DNA from: Chinchilla lanigera
Lineage: Eukaryota; Chordata; Mammalia; Rodentia; Chinchillidae
NCBI RefSeq assembly: GCF_000276665.1
Contig: NW_004955475.1
Location: 4,923,840-4,987,839 of the forward strand
Direction: 5' to 3'
DNA length: 64,000 nucleotides
A program made the position numbers and the translations under genes. The number at the start of each line of letters is the position of its first letter. Position 1 is the stretch's first letter. The notes below the pieces were generated by a model that did not search any database, was not told where the DNA came from, and worked only from the letters and a program-made list of their open reading frames with translations. This document shows positions 33,047-43,882 of this stretch, one piece after another.

Positions 33047-33700
33047 CTAAAGGCAACAAAAGCCTGTAATTCTTAGGAATCCCCTTAGCTGTTTTACGAT
33101 CTTGGGCTGTGGGAAGGAAAGAATTGGTTTAATTCTGTCTCTTCCTAGCCTTTGGGTTCCCTTGGATATGATGAGTCCTAAATATTTTACCTCAAGACTG
33201 CAAAGTTGTGCTTTAGGTTTAGAGACCTTATAACCTCTGTCTGCTAGAAAATTTAGCAAAGCACTGGTTCCTTGGCTACAGAGCTCTTCTGAGGGGGCAC
33301 ATAAAAGAATGTGATCTACAGACTGTAAGACTGTGACCTGGGAAAACAAAGCATGCCAAGTCATGGGAAAGCGCTTGCCCAAAAAGATGTAGACTATCCC
33401 TGAACCCTTGGGGAAGTACTGCCCACTGTCAGTTGAGAGGCCTGATCATGAGGATATTCAAAAGCAGGGAGAAACTGGGAATCTGTGCATAAAGAATACA
33501 AAAGAAAGCATCTTTTAAATCTCACACTGAAAACCAACTGGCATCTTCTAGAATTTGAGAAAGAGGTGTATATGAGTTAGGTACCACTGGGCGAATTGGC
33601 ACTACTTCCTCATTTATCATTCTGAGGTCCTGTACTAATCTCCATTTCCCACTGGGTTTCTCAATTCCCAAAACAGGAGTATTGCATGGGCTGTTACAGA
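33047..33700 (-). pseudogene. ERV pol remnant: reverse transcriptase
   Basis: Frame 33047-33382 carries LQSVDHILLCAPSEE, the reverse-transcriptase active-site region in class I ERV context, then GYKVS, a KYLGLIIS motif and QLRGFLRITGFC. The catalytic Y-x-D-D box reads S-V-D-H, so the tyrosine and one aspartate are lost. More RT (fingers) lies at 33380-33700 in other frames. The 5' end of the copy is within RT at about 33717. Confidence 0.85.
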
Positions 33701-33814
33701 GCTCAAGTAAACCTTGAAAAATAGATATTTTAATTAGAAATTAAAATTTTTAAAAATTTATAATGCTGCCTCAAATGTGAAATTTGGAAGAAATTTTGAT
33801 GAATGGTGTATGCT

Positions 33815-34262
33815 TTTGTCTCGTTTTCATCACTGTGACAAAGTAACTGACCTGAGCAGTTTAAAGGAGGAAAATTTTATTTTGGCTTATGGTTTCAGTT
33901 TATGGTTAATTGTTTCTAGGCCTGTGGTGAAGTACTATACCATGGTGGAAGGGTGTAACAGAACAAAGTTGCTTACTTCATATCAGCTGGGAAGCAGAAA
34001 GAAGTAGACAAAGCCTGAGATAAGGAGTTCAGGATAATATATAATCTCTATGCCATGACCTTATGATTCATTCTCATTAACAAGGCTCCAATACCTAAAT
34101 TTCCATTTTCTTCCAATAAAGGTATCATATAATGATGTCACTAATAGACTAACTCACTAATAAAGTTAAAGTTCCCATGATCCAATCACTTTCCAAAAGC
34201 CTATCCGAGGGACACATGAGACTTGGGAGGGATATGCATTTTAGATTTAATCTGTAACAGTG
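33815..34262 (-). mobile_element. MaLR-type solo LTR
   Basis: Minus strand starts TGTTACAGATTAAATC and ends gtcacagtgatgaaaacgag-acaaaagcata. It contains the usual MaLR blocks ctcccaagtctcatg, cctcctttaaa and ttactttgtca. No partner LTR or primer-binding site is adjacent. It lies directly beyond the L1 piece that hosts the class I ERV copy. Confidence 0.75.
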
Positions 34263-34264
34263 GG

Positions 34265-34890
34265 TAAGACCTGAAACTGCTTAAAAAAAATTGTCAAGAT
34301 AAATCAAAAATCTAAATAGTGAAAATATATGTCATGTTCCTAGATAAGATGACTAGTTGTTTATAAAATGTCAGTTTCTGTCAACATGCTGCACAAACTC
34401 AATAAAATCTCAGACAATTCCAGTAGACTATTTTTGAGGAAATTAAAGAGCTGATTATAAAGTTCAGATAGAAAGTGCAAAGTACCTATAATTGTTAGAA
34501 CTATTTTTTGAAGTTAAAAGACACACACATTTTGTAAAGGTTTATTATTGCCATGATAGCAATAGTACAATAATCAAGACAACAGGATACCGATATGAAG
34601 GTAGTCATGTACTTATGGAAAAGATGAGAGACTTGAAAAATAGGTTTGTGTATACTGCATTGATTTTTTGACAAATTTTCAAAGCAACTCTGTATAGAAA
34701 AGAGAAGTTTCTAAAAAGTGGTCTGGAAACATTGGATGCCCATATTCAAAATATAGACTTCAATCCACACTATAACAATGTACAAAAATATGCAAAATAA
34801 ATCACATACAGTACTAAGCATACAGTTTAAAATGTAAAGGTTTTATACAAAAACAAAATATTTGTGTCAGTTATGAAAATTTTTGACAAA
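34265..34890 (+). mobile_element. Old L1 ORF2 C-terminal fragment
   Basis: Blocks gattataaagttcagatagaaa-gtgcaaag, caataatcaagacaacaggata and gattttttgacaaa follow the ORF2 3' third of ancient mammalian L1 in order. Frames are broken. Confidence 0.7.
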
Positions 34891-34904
34891 TATTTATGTA
34901 TGAC

Positions 34905-35125
34905 ATCAAAGGCATTATCCAGCAGTCATGGTGAGTCCCACCTGGAATTCCAGCATACTAAGAGGCTAAGGCATGAAGAAAGCAAGCTCAAACCCACCCT
35001 ATCTGCCTGGTACCGTTATGGGACCCTGCCTCAAATTTTTAAAATTAAAAAAAAAAGGAGCAGGTGTAATAGCTCAGTGCAAAGATCCTGTATTCAAACC
35101 CAATACCAAAATAAAAATCACTGCC
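34905..35125 (+). mobile_element. B1+ID dimeric SINE, degraded
   Basis: A B1-like monomer (ggaattccagcatactaaga-ggctaagg ... gaccctgcctc, A-run) is followed directly by an ID-like monomer (ggagcaggtgtaatagctcagtg ... caaacccaatacc). This head-to-tail B1 then ID order is that of B1-dID type dimeric SINEs known from several non-murid rodents. A similar dimer lies on the minus strand at 46617-46770. Confidence 0.65.
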
Positions 35126-35194
35126 AAAATCTTAGAGTTGATAAATTGTACTCCATAAATATTCAAATCTGCTGCTGTTTGAAAGAAAGTACTA

Positions 35195-35242
35195 GTAGCA
35201 GAGGATATAGCTCAGTGGCACAGTTCCTGCCTGAAAGACACT
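35195..35242 (+). mobile_element. ID-type SINE 5' fragment
   Basis: gcagaggatatagctcagtg then gcacagttcctgcctg matches the first half of ID; the second half is absent. Confidence 0.6.
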
Positions 35243-35341
35243 ATTAGGATAATGGGAAGACGAAAGAGCTTTGGAGGCAGTGAATATTTGAAAATCACAT
35301 ATCTGGTAAGAGATATATTCACAATACATGATAAATACTCA

Positions 35342-35456
35342 GGGGCTGGGGATTTAGCTCAGCGGCAAAAGCGCCTGCCTGGCAAGCACAAGGTCGTGAG
35401 TTCGGTTCCCGGCACCAGAGAAAAACCAAAAACCAAAAAAAAAAAAAAAAAAAAAA
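35342..35456 (+). mobile_element. ID-type SINE, well preserved
   Basis: Complete body starting ggggctggggatttagctca and ending ggttcccggcaccagag, then an A-rich tail (35421-35456). A perfect 12-bp TSD gataaatactca lies at 35330-35341 and 35457-35468. A and B boxes (internal RNA polymerase III promoter) are intact, so it is young. Confidence 0.96.
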
Positions 35457-35606
35457 GATAAATACTCAACCCAATATTTAGAACACAATCCAATAAATGA
35501 AAAAAATATTTCTACATATACTTCATTCATCAAAGAAGATAAATGGAAGACAAATCATTACATCAAAAAATACTCATGCTCATTAGTAGTTAAAGCAATG
35601 TTATTA

Positions 35607-35863
35607 CAGGATGAATATCCCTTATCCAAATTGCCAGGGTCCAGGACTATTTAAGCTTTTAGAATTTTTCAGATGGTGAAATATTTCCATATGCTCTGCA
35701 GGTTGAACATTTTTAATCCAAATATCTGAAATCTGAAGTACTCTGAAAATTAAAGATTTGGGCATCAAAAAGTCAGTGATAAAAATTTTTCATATTTCAT
35801 ATGTGAAATTTCATATTTCAGCATTTCAGATGTGAAGTTTTTAAATTAGGGATGGTCAATCTG
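35607..35863. mobile_element. Tigger-like MITE (257 bp)
   Basis: Starts CAGGATGAATATCCCTTATCC and ends with the inverted form ATTAGGGATGGTCAATCTG; the termini are imperfect inverted repeats flanked by TA at 35605-35606 and 35864-35865. The interior is AT-rich with repeated atttcatatttcag phrases. TA target and terminal sequence fit the pogo/Tigger branch of Tc1-mariner. No transposase inside. Confidence 0.75.
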
Positions 35864-35879
35864 TAAAAATACAGTTCAG

Positions 35880-38420
35880 TAGCACCCCACACTTACCAGG
35901 ATATGTAAAACTAAAAACAAATCATGCCAACTATGAGCAAGGATCTGAAACCACTGTAATTTTTTATGTTTTTCATGAGAATGTGAAGTATTATATTTAC
36001 TTTGAAAAGTAGCTTGTCAGATACTCAAAAAGTTAAGCACACACCCCTTTTACAACTCAGCCATTACCCCTACATATTTATCAATTGAAGTATAACATAT
36101 ACATATAAAGACCTGTTCACAAATGTTCATAACCTCTTTTCCTAAAATAGCAAAAAACTATAAAATAATTCAATGGTCCAGTAGTAGTTGAATAGATAAA
36201 GGCTTTTTGATTCTACCAATATAACTGTTAATCCTACAAAGATGTTAGAATAAAACACAGGAATGGAAGCTTCTTAACCTGGGTCAGGCAGTGGTTTCTG
36301 AGATAAAATACCAAAGGTTTGTAAAAGAAAAACAATTGAAAACTAGGTACACATCAAAACTGAAACTTTTCTACTGAAAATGGACACCATCAAGAAAATG
36401 AAATGACAATTCATAGATTAGGAGAATATATTTGAAATCATATCTGTTTTTCCTTTGCAATTTTTATTAGTATATGTTTGCAGTATATAATACTTAAATT
36501 TGTTTTAGGGAACTGGTAAATGTATATATATAATATCTTGATTGTTTCCAATCCCTTTATCCCTATACCTTTCCCCTTTTTCTGATCCCCTTCCCTTCTC
36601 TCAAATATCTTTATCTTTGTTTCTACCATCTAAGCTTTATTTTACTCTAATTTATTTATATGTAAGTGCTTGTAAATATAAGGACCTCTTACAACTCAAA
36701 ACAGATAAACAATACAGTGAGATAATGGGCAAAAATTCAAATACTTAGAGAAGGTATACAAATAGATGACCAAAAACCACATGAAGATACTCAAAGTAAT
36801 TAGACTTTAGGGAAAGGAAAATCAAAACCACAGTAAGATCCTACTTCATGATTTTTAGGATTAGTATAATAGTAATCAATGTAACAGGAATTAGGAAGAA
36901 TGTTCAGGAAATTTATATTGGGCATTTTTCTGGAAAAATTTTATATTCTACACTTGTATAGAACAATTTGATAGTTACTCAGAAGACTATAGAGTTTTTA
37001 TATAATCCAGCACTTTCTTTCAAAAACACATACACAGGAAAATTGAAAACAATTGATCAAATTAAAAACTTGGGCATAAATGTTCAAAGGAGTGTGATTT
37101 ATATTACCCTAAGTGTTTGAACAACTCAAATGTCTTTCATCTGTTAAAGAGAGGAATACAATTACATAATTGGTCAGAACTGATATATACTACATCATAG
37201 ATGAGCATTGGGAATATGCTCAGTGAAGTCAGTCAGTCACAAAATATTACGTTGTATGAATACATTCTAAAGAATTGCCCAGAAATGAAAAATCTACAAT
37301 AGGAACAGGGTAGGGTGAGGTAGTTGTGGTCATGGTGGGAAGATGAGTACAGACTGTTAATATCCTGAACTCTTACAATTCAGTAGCAACAAAAATCCAT
37401 ATTAAGAACTGGGGAAAAGATCTGACTACACATTTCCCCAAAGAAGATAGACAAATGGCCAAGTAAAAAATGCACAATTTCCTTAGTTTTTAAGAAAATT
37501 GAAATCAAAAAACAAAATGAGGTTTTAGTTCACATGCATTATGACAACCATGACAATATTTTAAAAATTCAGAAAATAATGTGTTGCTAATCCCGTGGAG
37601 AAACTGAGAGCTTTGCGCATTCTGATATGAATGTTAAATGTTGCAGACATTGTAGAAAATATTATGAAAGTTCTTCAAAAAATTAAACAGTGTTACTACA
37701 TGATTTAACAATTATACCTATATATGTGCTAAAAAAAAAAGACTAAAACTGATATTTGTTCAGCAATGCTCATAGCAGCATCATGCACAAGATCAAAAAT
37801 TGAAAGTGTTCCAAATATCATTTGATAGGCGACTGGATAAATAAAGTGTGATGTATACATAAAACAAAAAGTTATTTAACCTTATTAAAGAATGAAGTCA
37901 TGACATTTTAAAACTTGTGTGAACATTAAAGTCATGCTACGTAAAGCAAGCCAGTTAGAAGGGGGAAATATTGTGTGATTGCACTTATATGAGGCAGCTA
38001 ATGTAATCAGATTCATAATGATAGACGATAGAATGGTTTGTGTCGTGATTTAGACAAAGAAGTAAACGGGAAATTCTTTTTTCAAAGGTACAGAATTTTG
38101 ATATTAAATGCTGAAAAATTCCAAGAAACGGATAGTGGTGATGTCCGCACCACATTGCAAGTTTACTTTGTGGCAAGGAAGTGTACATTTAAATCATTCA
38201 AATGGTCAATTTTTATGTATGTTTTAATGTGACTTAAATCAGAAATTTCTTTGGCGACTTTAACAGTGGTTGAAACTTTTCTCACTATATCACTAAACAG
38301 TATAATTTTTAATTTAATAATGAGATGATTTTTATACCAAAGTCAGATAAATTTTAATGTGGTCATAAAACTGAAATCTCTTTTCTACAAAGTACAATAA
38401 TTACATTTAATGTAACTATA
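35880..38420 (+). mobile_element. Old L1 ORF2 C-terminal and 3' fragments
   Basis: Ordered ORF2 blocks (caatggtccagtagtagttgaataga; gacaccatcaagaaaatgaaatgac; gatgaccaaaaaccacatga; cacatttccccaaagaagatagac) show at least two overlapping ORF2 3' portions, so two L1 copies or a rearranged one. A T-rich insert at about 36440-36690 interrupts the first and is not identified. A frame at 38038-38232 has no recognised domain. Confidence 0.65.
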
Positions 38421-38429
38421 AAAATGACT

Positions 38430-38492
38430 GAAGTGTTGTGGGTTTTGTCTAGATGCCCTCCAACTCCTCATGCAGTCATAGATGGGGTCTTT
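38430..38492 (+). mobile_element. MaLR LTR 5' fragment
   Basis: gttgtgggttttgtctagatg then caactcctcatgcagtcata matches the first 60 bp of the LTRs at 47872 and 49428. The rest is absent where L1 sequence starts. Confidence 0.7.
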
Positions 38493-38499
38493 TCTTTTT

Positions 38500-38845
38500 T
38501 TAAAAATTATTTTAAAGAGTAAAAGAAGGATAACATAGTAATAGGTGGGCTTACCGAATTACAGACAAGTGATAGGAAATTATCAATGGTTGTTTTATAT
38601 ATTGCTATCTACAAGATAGTTTCTCAGGAAAGCAAATAGACAAATAATAGTGAGTTACAGACAAATGTGGTAGGTTATTATCAATGGTTGTTGTACTATA
38701 CTTTGGTATCTTCAAAGTGGTTTCTAAAGAAAATAAATAGAGTTATACATGAGTGATCAATTGAATATTCATTGATTATTCTCAATGGTTGTTTTTGGAA
38801 ACACATAGTAATAAACATACATCCATTTATGAAATGGCATAGGAA
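38500..38845 (-). mobile_element. L1 3' UTR with three tandem 90-96 bp units
   Basis: The minus strand matches the L1 3' UTR segment 11185-11275 (ctatttg-tttcctgagaaac ... ttgtctgtaa), but the segment occurs three times, with anchors at 38561, 38657 and 38747 (spacings 96 and 90 bp). Other L1 3' UTRs in this window have it once. Confidence 0.75.
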
Positions 38846-38849
38846 CAAT

Positions 38850-38926
38850 ACAAACCTGGAACCAAACTCAAGACCTTGTGTTTGCCAGGCAGGAGCTGTG
38901 CCACTGAGCTAAATCCCCAGCCCCCA
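38850..38926 (-). mobile_element. ID-type SINE
   Basis: The minus strand reads gggggctggggatttagctc and the B-box region with moderate divergence. Tail and TSD are not clear. Confidence 0.88.
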
Positions 38927-38934
38927 TTTCAAAT

Positions 38935-39125
38935 TTAATTTACTTTAACTGACACATAAAAATATAATACATGTATATAATGTTTTGATACATGCATGCA
39001 TTGTGTAATATTTGAATCAGGTTAATCATATCTATCTCCTCAAACATTTATTATTTGTTCTAATTAACTCCTGGTCAACTTATTAGGGACTGTAATTATA
39101 TCTTTAAAAATCCCTTCACCTTCAG
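38935..39125. mobile_element. Ancient L1 3' UTR fragment
   Basis: The words gttttgatacatgcatgcattgtgtaatatttgaatcagg and ctcctcaaacatttatta are characteristic of ancient L1 3' UTRs. Strand not decided. Confidence 0.55.
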
Positions 39126-39129
39126 TGCA

Positions 39130-42100
39130 TCATTTTCACAGGACCCATCCACAATGAAGAAGTTGGAGCTATATTGTACACCCACACTAGAGAGCGCAGG
39201 CACTTGGAAGCCAATTTAGAATTCTTCTAACACAACTACAATGGGATAATAGGTTATAATATAATTTAAATGTAATAAATTAAATTTATCTAACACTGAA
39301 TTACTTTTGAGTTAGAGCTTTACTTTAAATATTAAATGCATCAGTGAAAAGCAGCAAGTTAGTATAAATTGTATTATGTTTTAACATAGGAATGAAGAAA
39401 ATGCACTCTTGCAAAATTAAGCCATTAGGAGATTCCAAGTTTGCTGAGCAGAGGCAATGGTGCTTGCAGGATTCCCTAACTTTTGGCACAGGAAGACCAT
39501 GTATTCTGAAATGGGGAATGAAAAAGTACCCAAATAGTGGAAGTGACTCTGAAGGAGAAGCCCACCAAATGAATTCCTGTATCATGGGGTATGTAGAAAT
39601 GGAAGGTGCAAAACCACTTGATCCTGGAACCACTTACAACCCAGGTCTGGTAAACACATAATCTTTGAAGTAATTCTTGCTCACTGAGGAAAGAAGCCAA
39701 GAATTTCAGTAGCAACTGGGCTGATGCAATTCATGTCTAGCCTAAGAACCACCCTCCAGTACCCACTTGTTCTAAATCCTCCCGCACTGGAAGAGGGATC
39801 TCAGTGCCCAATATATTCATATATTAAGGCAATAGAGAAACTAAAAACCAGAAAAGCATTCAGAGGGGAGAGGCTAACACTGTGGGCCCTTGAAACAGAA
39901 AGAAACAAGAGTCAGTCCTGGTTTAGGACCCGGATCTTGACTCTGAGAGAACTATGGCTCAGTTAGTTGCAGAGGTAAGCAGTCCTTGTGACTGGTGTAA
40001 TATAGTGAAGAACAAAACGCATTGGAACAATGCCAAAGTAGGTGTCCTCCCACTACTCACTCAAATACTGACAAGTTTTGTGCCTCTCTGATATCCTACC
40101 TGCCACTCACCATTCAGACACAACGTAACGCTATGTCTAAACGGAAACCTTCCCACTCCCACCTGAAAGCTTCTGAGCTGAGTCTTAGGTACTCCTGAAT
40201 TTGTGGATTGGATAGTAATGCTTTATGAGGCATAGAGAGCCATTTGAAATTGGTGGGGAACTAAGCAGTGTTACCAAATGAGGTTCTGTGGTGCACCTAC
40301 CTGGAGCAGTATAAAAAGAGCAGACATAAGCAGCTTCAGGGATTATTGTGGAAGGAAAGGGGTAGAAATCAAGAAGGCATGCTCAGAAATCAGCAGAGGA
40401 CTGGGTACTTGACCAAGGACACTGCATTCTCACCACGATACAATTGAAGTTATCTGATCATAAGTGAGAAAAAAATATCCTCTAATGACACAACCTCAGA
40501 ATCATAAATGAAACCAAAGGGGCCCTTGCCTGAAAAGGGAATGAGACACACACTGAGTGGACCATCTATACCCTTTTCACTCAATGGCAGGCAAGAGAAA
40601 GATTATAGAAGAATAAGCTCAATGTAACGATTAAAAGATAAGGTTTCTCCATTTGAACATATAGTAAAGAACACACTGGTTGAATACTTACTGCAGTATA
40701 AATAGGACTGAAGAGACTGTTTTCCTGATTTTATGTCTGTGGTTATTTTTATTTTCTGTGTCTTCCTTTTATTCTAAACTCACATACACATACATGTGTG
40801 CATATATGAAAAAGGAATATAAGAATTAATTAGGTCTTTAAATTGTAACTCTGATGTGCATGTCAGGTTAACACTTACCAAAAATTTTGTATAGAGTATG
40901 TAAACACAAAGCTTTTAGTCAGCATATTAATTTGTTGCAACACTCTCACCGATTTCAGTGGCTGCAAAGATGATGTAAATAAACACATATAGGTTTTACT
41001 TTATACAACACTTAATGAGCTGGAAAAGACCCAAAAATGTTAATTGAATTGAACAAGATAATACAATATATGAATGACTATTTTAGTAAATATTTAGAGA
41101 TAATGAAAGCAATCATGCAGAAGTCTGAGGTGTAAAATTTTCTATTAAAGGTATAGAGAGTAAGAATGAGCAATGTGAGAATAGAATGCAGAGCTAGAAA
41201 GCAAGTTTAATATACTAGATCATGTACTCCCTAAAAACAACAAGACCCCATGGAAACTGTACCCAATAGCTTCTAAATGATTCACAAATACTAACCTAAG
41301 AATTGTGGGAGTCAAAGAAAGATTAGAAGACAATTCAAAAGTTATTAGAAATCCATTCACTTAAATCATAACAAAATTTTCCTAATACAGGAAAGGAACT
41401 GAATTTCCAAGTTAATGAAGTGTATGGAAAATCTAATACCCATGATGATAGAATAAATTTTCCACAACATATTATAGTTAAAATCCCAGAAATAAAGCAC
41501 AGACAATACAAAAAGCTGTTAGAGAAAGACATCAAGTAACTTATAATAGCAGTCCTAACAGAAAAACCTATTTCTCAACACAAAACTAAATGTCTAGGAG
41601 AACTCATAGTGAAGCTTCTTAAACCATCAAAGAAAGCCATTTTCAATCCAGATTAAAATATTCTGTAAAAGTATCTTTAAAAATTTACAGAGAAACAAAA
41701 GGCTTCCCTTAAGAAAGAAATTCCTGTTCATCAAGCCAGCATTGCAAAAACTACTCAGAAGAATTCTAGATGGAGACAACTAGGCCAACATCACCAAACA
41801 GCCTGAAGAAAAGAATACATCTAACTAGGACAGAGTAAACAAAAAGGAAAATAATAAAGGAATCAGGAATGAAAAAACAATGCAATGACAGGATTAAGTA
41901 TCGTTCAGTAATAAATCTCAATGTAAGTGGTCTTAGTTCTGCAAACAAAATGCACAGAATGGCAGTATATATAAAAAAGCAAAATCATAAAACATGTTGC
42001 CTATAAGACACACACTTCATCCTTAAAGAAACACATAGACTGAAAGTGAGAAGATGGAAAATAGTGTGTCATTCAACAGCAGCCTGAAATCAAGCAGAGT

Positions 42101-42860
42101 AGCTGTCTTATTTGCAGACAAAGTGGACTTTAAGCAAAATTGATTTAAAGTGGCAAAAAAGGTCATTACATAGTGGTAAAAGGAACATTTTAACAAGAAA
42201 GAACAAGAAATGTAAATATATATGTAATTAATCTCAGCAAACCCACTTACATAAAACAAATACTAGTAGGTATAATGAGTCAGATAAATATCAATACAGC
42301 AGTATTGGAGGACTTCAGTGTCCCACTATCATATCATAATGGAATAAAACTAGAGATCAACAGCAAAATAAAGCACAGAACTTATGCAAACACATTGACA
42401 TTAAATAATATACTCTGGAATGATCAATGGTCACAGATGAAATCAAGGAAGAATTTGAAAATTTCCTAGAATCAAGTGCCACAGGCAGCCCAACACAATA
42501 AAACCCTCAGGACAAAATGAAAGAAGCTGTAAGAGAAAACTTTAAAGCTATGAAATCCCACCTTAGAAATACAGAGCTAAAATAATACATAGATTTAGTG
42601 AAATTCCAATCAGAATAGCATTTGTTTTTGATATTAGTGTACGCATTATTGTTGGTGCTATATTTACAATGTGGGCATTCACAACTATAAATTTCCCTCA
42701 TAACTAAATGGATGGAAAAGAAGAGATTGAAGGTTGAGGAAGAAAATAACTTAAAAAAAATGGAAATAGAACTTTTGCACATGAGAGAAAGACCAAGTAT
42801 TGCAAGGAGCTGGGAGGGATGAGAGGGGTAGAGCAAAGCAATCCTGAAATTCAAGTTACA
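39130..42860 (+). mobile_element. Old L1, 5' region through ORF2 endonuclease, degraded
   Basis: From about 41870 the order gtggtcttagttctgcaaac, gcctataagacacacacttca, aaacacatagactgaaagtg, gtagctgtcttatttgcaga, gactttaagc, ggacttcagtgtcccacta is that of the ORF2 endonuclease of ancient L1s. Upstream 41070-41870 resembles the ORF1 end. 39130-40650 is less AT-rich and may be 5' UTR, though I cannot exclude unique sequence. Frames of 89 and 80 codons at 39392-39661 and 39724-39966 have no recognisable domain. The same L1 may resume at 43883 after a younger L1 insertion. Confidence 0.6.
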
Positions 42861-42864
42861 CTTG

Positions 42865-43882
42865 TTATTGTCACTAGTTCTGTGAAGAATGCTGTTGGTG
42901 TTTTGACTAGGATTGTGTGGAATTTATATATTTGTTTTGGGGGTATGGCCATTTTATAATATTAGTTCTGCCTATCCAGAAACAAGAGACATCTTTCCAT
43001 TTTCTGATGTCCTTCTCAATCTACTTTTTCAGCATCCTGTAGTTTTCATTTTAGAGGTCTTGTATTACATTACTCAGGCTCATTCTTAGGTACTTAATTT
43101 TTTCTTGATCTTATTGTCAATGGTTTTATGGAAATTTCTCAAGGTACTAAAGTTACATATTCCATTTGACCCAGATAGTCCCCTTCTAGATATCTTCCTA
43201 AAAGAGCCAAAGTTGTCATATTACAGCAAAACATGCATACCAATGATTGTAGCAGCACAATTCATAACAGCTAAATTCTTAAAGGACCCTGTATGTCCAG
43301 CAGTGGATGGATGGATAAAGAAAATGTGCTATCCATAGGTAGTGGAATACACCTCAGCTATAAAGAATGGTAAATTTGAGATGTTGTAGAAAAATGGATA
43401 CACCCAGTAAATATAACATTAAATGAAAGAAATCAGATGTACAAACTGAAATACTGCATGATACCTGTCATTTGAGTCAGAAAAAAATGCAAATAAAGAG
43501 TAAAACAAAGAAACAAGAAAAATTAACAGGGAGATAGTTCCCTTGCAAATGAAATGGGTCTAGGGGACCAAGGGTGAGGTGAGGGTGAGGAAAGGGAAAT
43601 AAAATTATTTAAGATGTGTCAGGTACTCTTACCAAATACCCACAATGAATGTAAACATTAATTTTCAAAAGCATGAACTAAAAATAATAACAATAAAAAT
43701 GGAGAAAGAGTATTTAAAGATGAACAGAGGCAGGTGTGTGGGGAGGGGAAGGGAAATAAAAAGGGACCAATATGTGTTATGCACACATACCTATTCCCTA
43801 AGAGGAATATATACTTCATCTACAGCAAACATTTATTTTAGAAAAGTTATACTAGGAAGTTTCAGTTAAAAAAAAAAAAAGC
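42865..43882 (+). mobile_element. L1 with 5' inversion (twin-priming product)
   Basis: 42865-43127 is L1 ORF2 on the minus strand (the stretch equivalent to 9370-9470, with rc of ggccattttataatattagt). At 43128 orientation flips to plus and continues with the ORF2 C-terminal end (frame 43105-43338: HIPFDPDSPLLDIF, IVAAQFITAKFLKDP), then 3' UTR and a 13-A tail at 43868-43880. An inverted 5' piece joined to a correctly oriented 3' piece of the same element is the classic twin-priming outcome. Confidence 0.82.

Larger units (their letters stand above)
31438..33717 (-). mobile_element. Class I (gammaretrovirus-like) ERV copy, 5'-truncated, with poly(A) and long TSD
   Basis: Minus strand, from 33717: reverse transcriptase, connection and RNase H (to about 32280), then env transmembrane tail (about 32272-32120), a polypurine tract and an LTR from 31968 that stops at 31444, followed by a run of A. 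The insertion is bounded by agatattttaatt at 31425-31437 and 33723-33735, and a stretch of about 18 bp matches with one mismatch. Retroviral integrase makes 4-6 bp TSDs; a 13-18 bp TSD with poly(A) and 5' truncation is the L1 pattern. Integrase and env surface regions are absent: RNase H sequence runs straight into env TM sequence, so a deletion preceded or followed the copy. All reading frames are broken. Confidence 0.8.

Noticed and set aside
32353..33382. Possible active reverse transcriptase in the class I ERV
   Set aside because: The active-site box reads S-V-D-H, frames are broken and the 5' part is missing.
35342..35420. Sequence with tRNA-like A and B boxes, as in other ID copies
   Set aside because: It has a poly(A)-like tail and a target-site duplication and is repeated many times in the window, so it is a SINE and not a tRNA gene.
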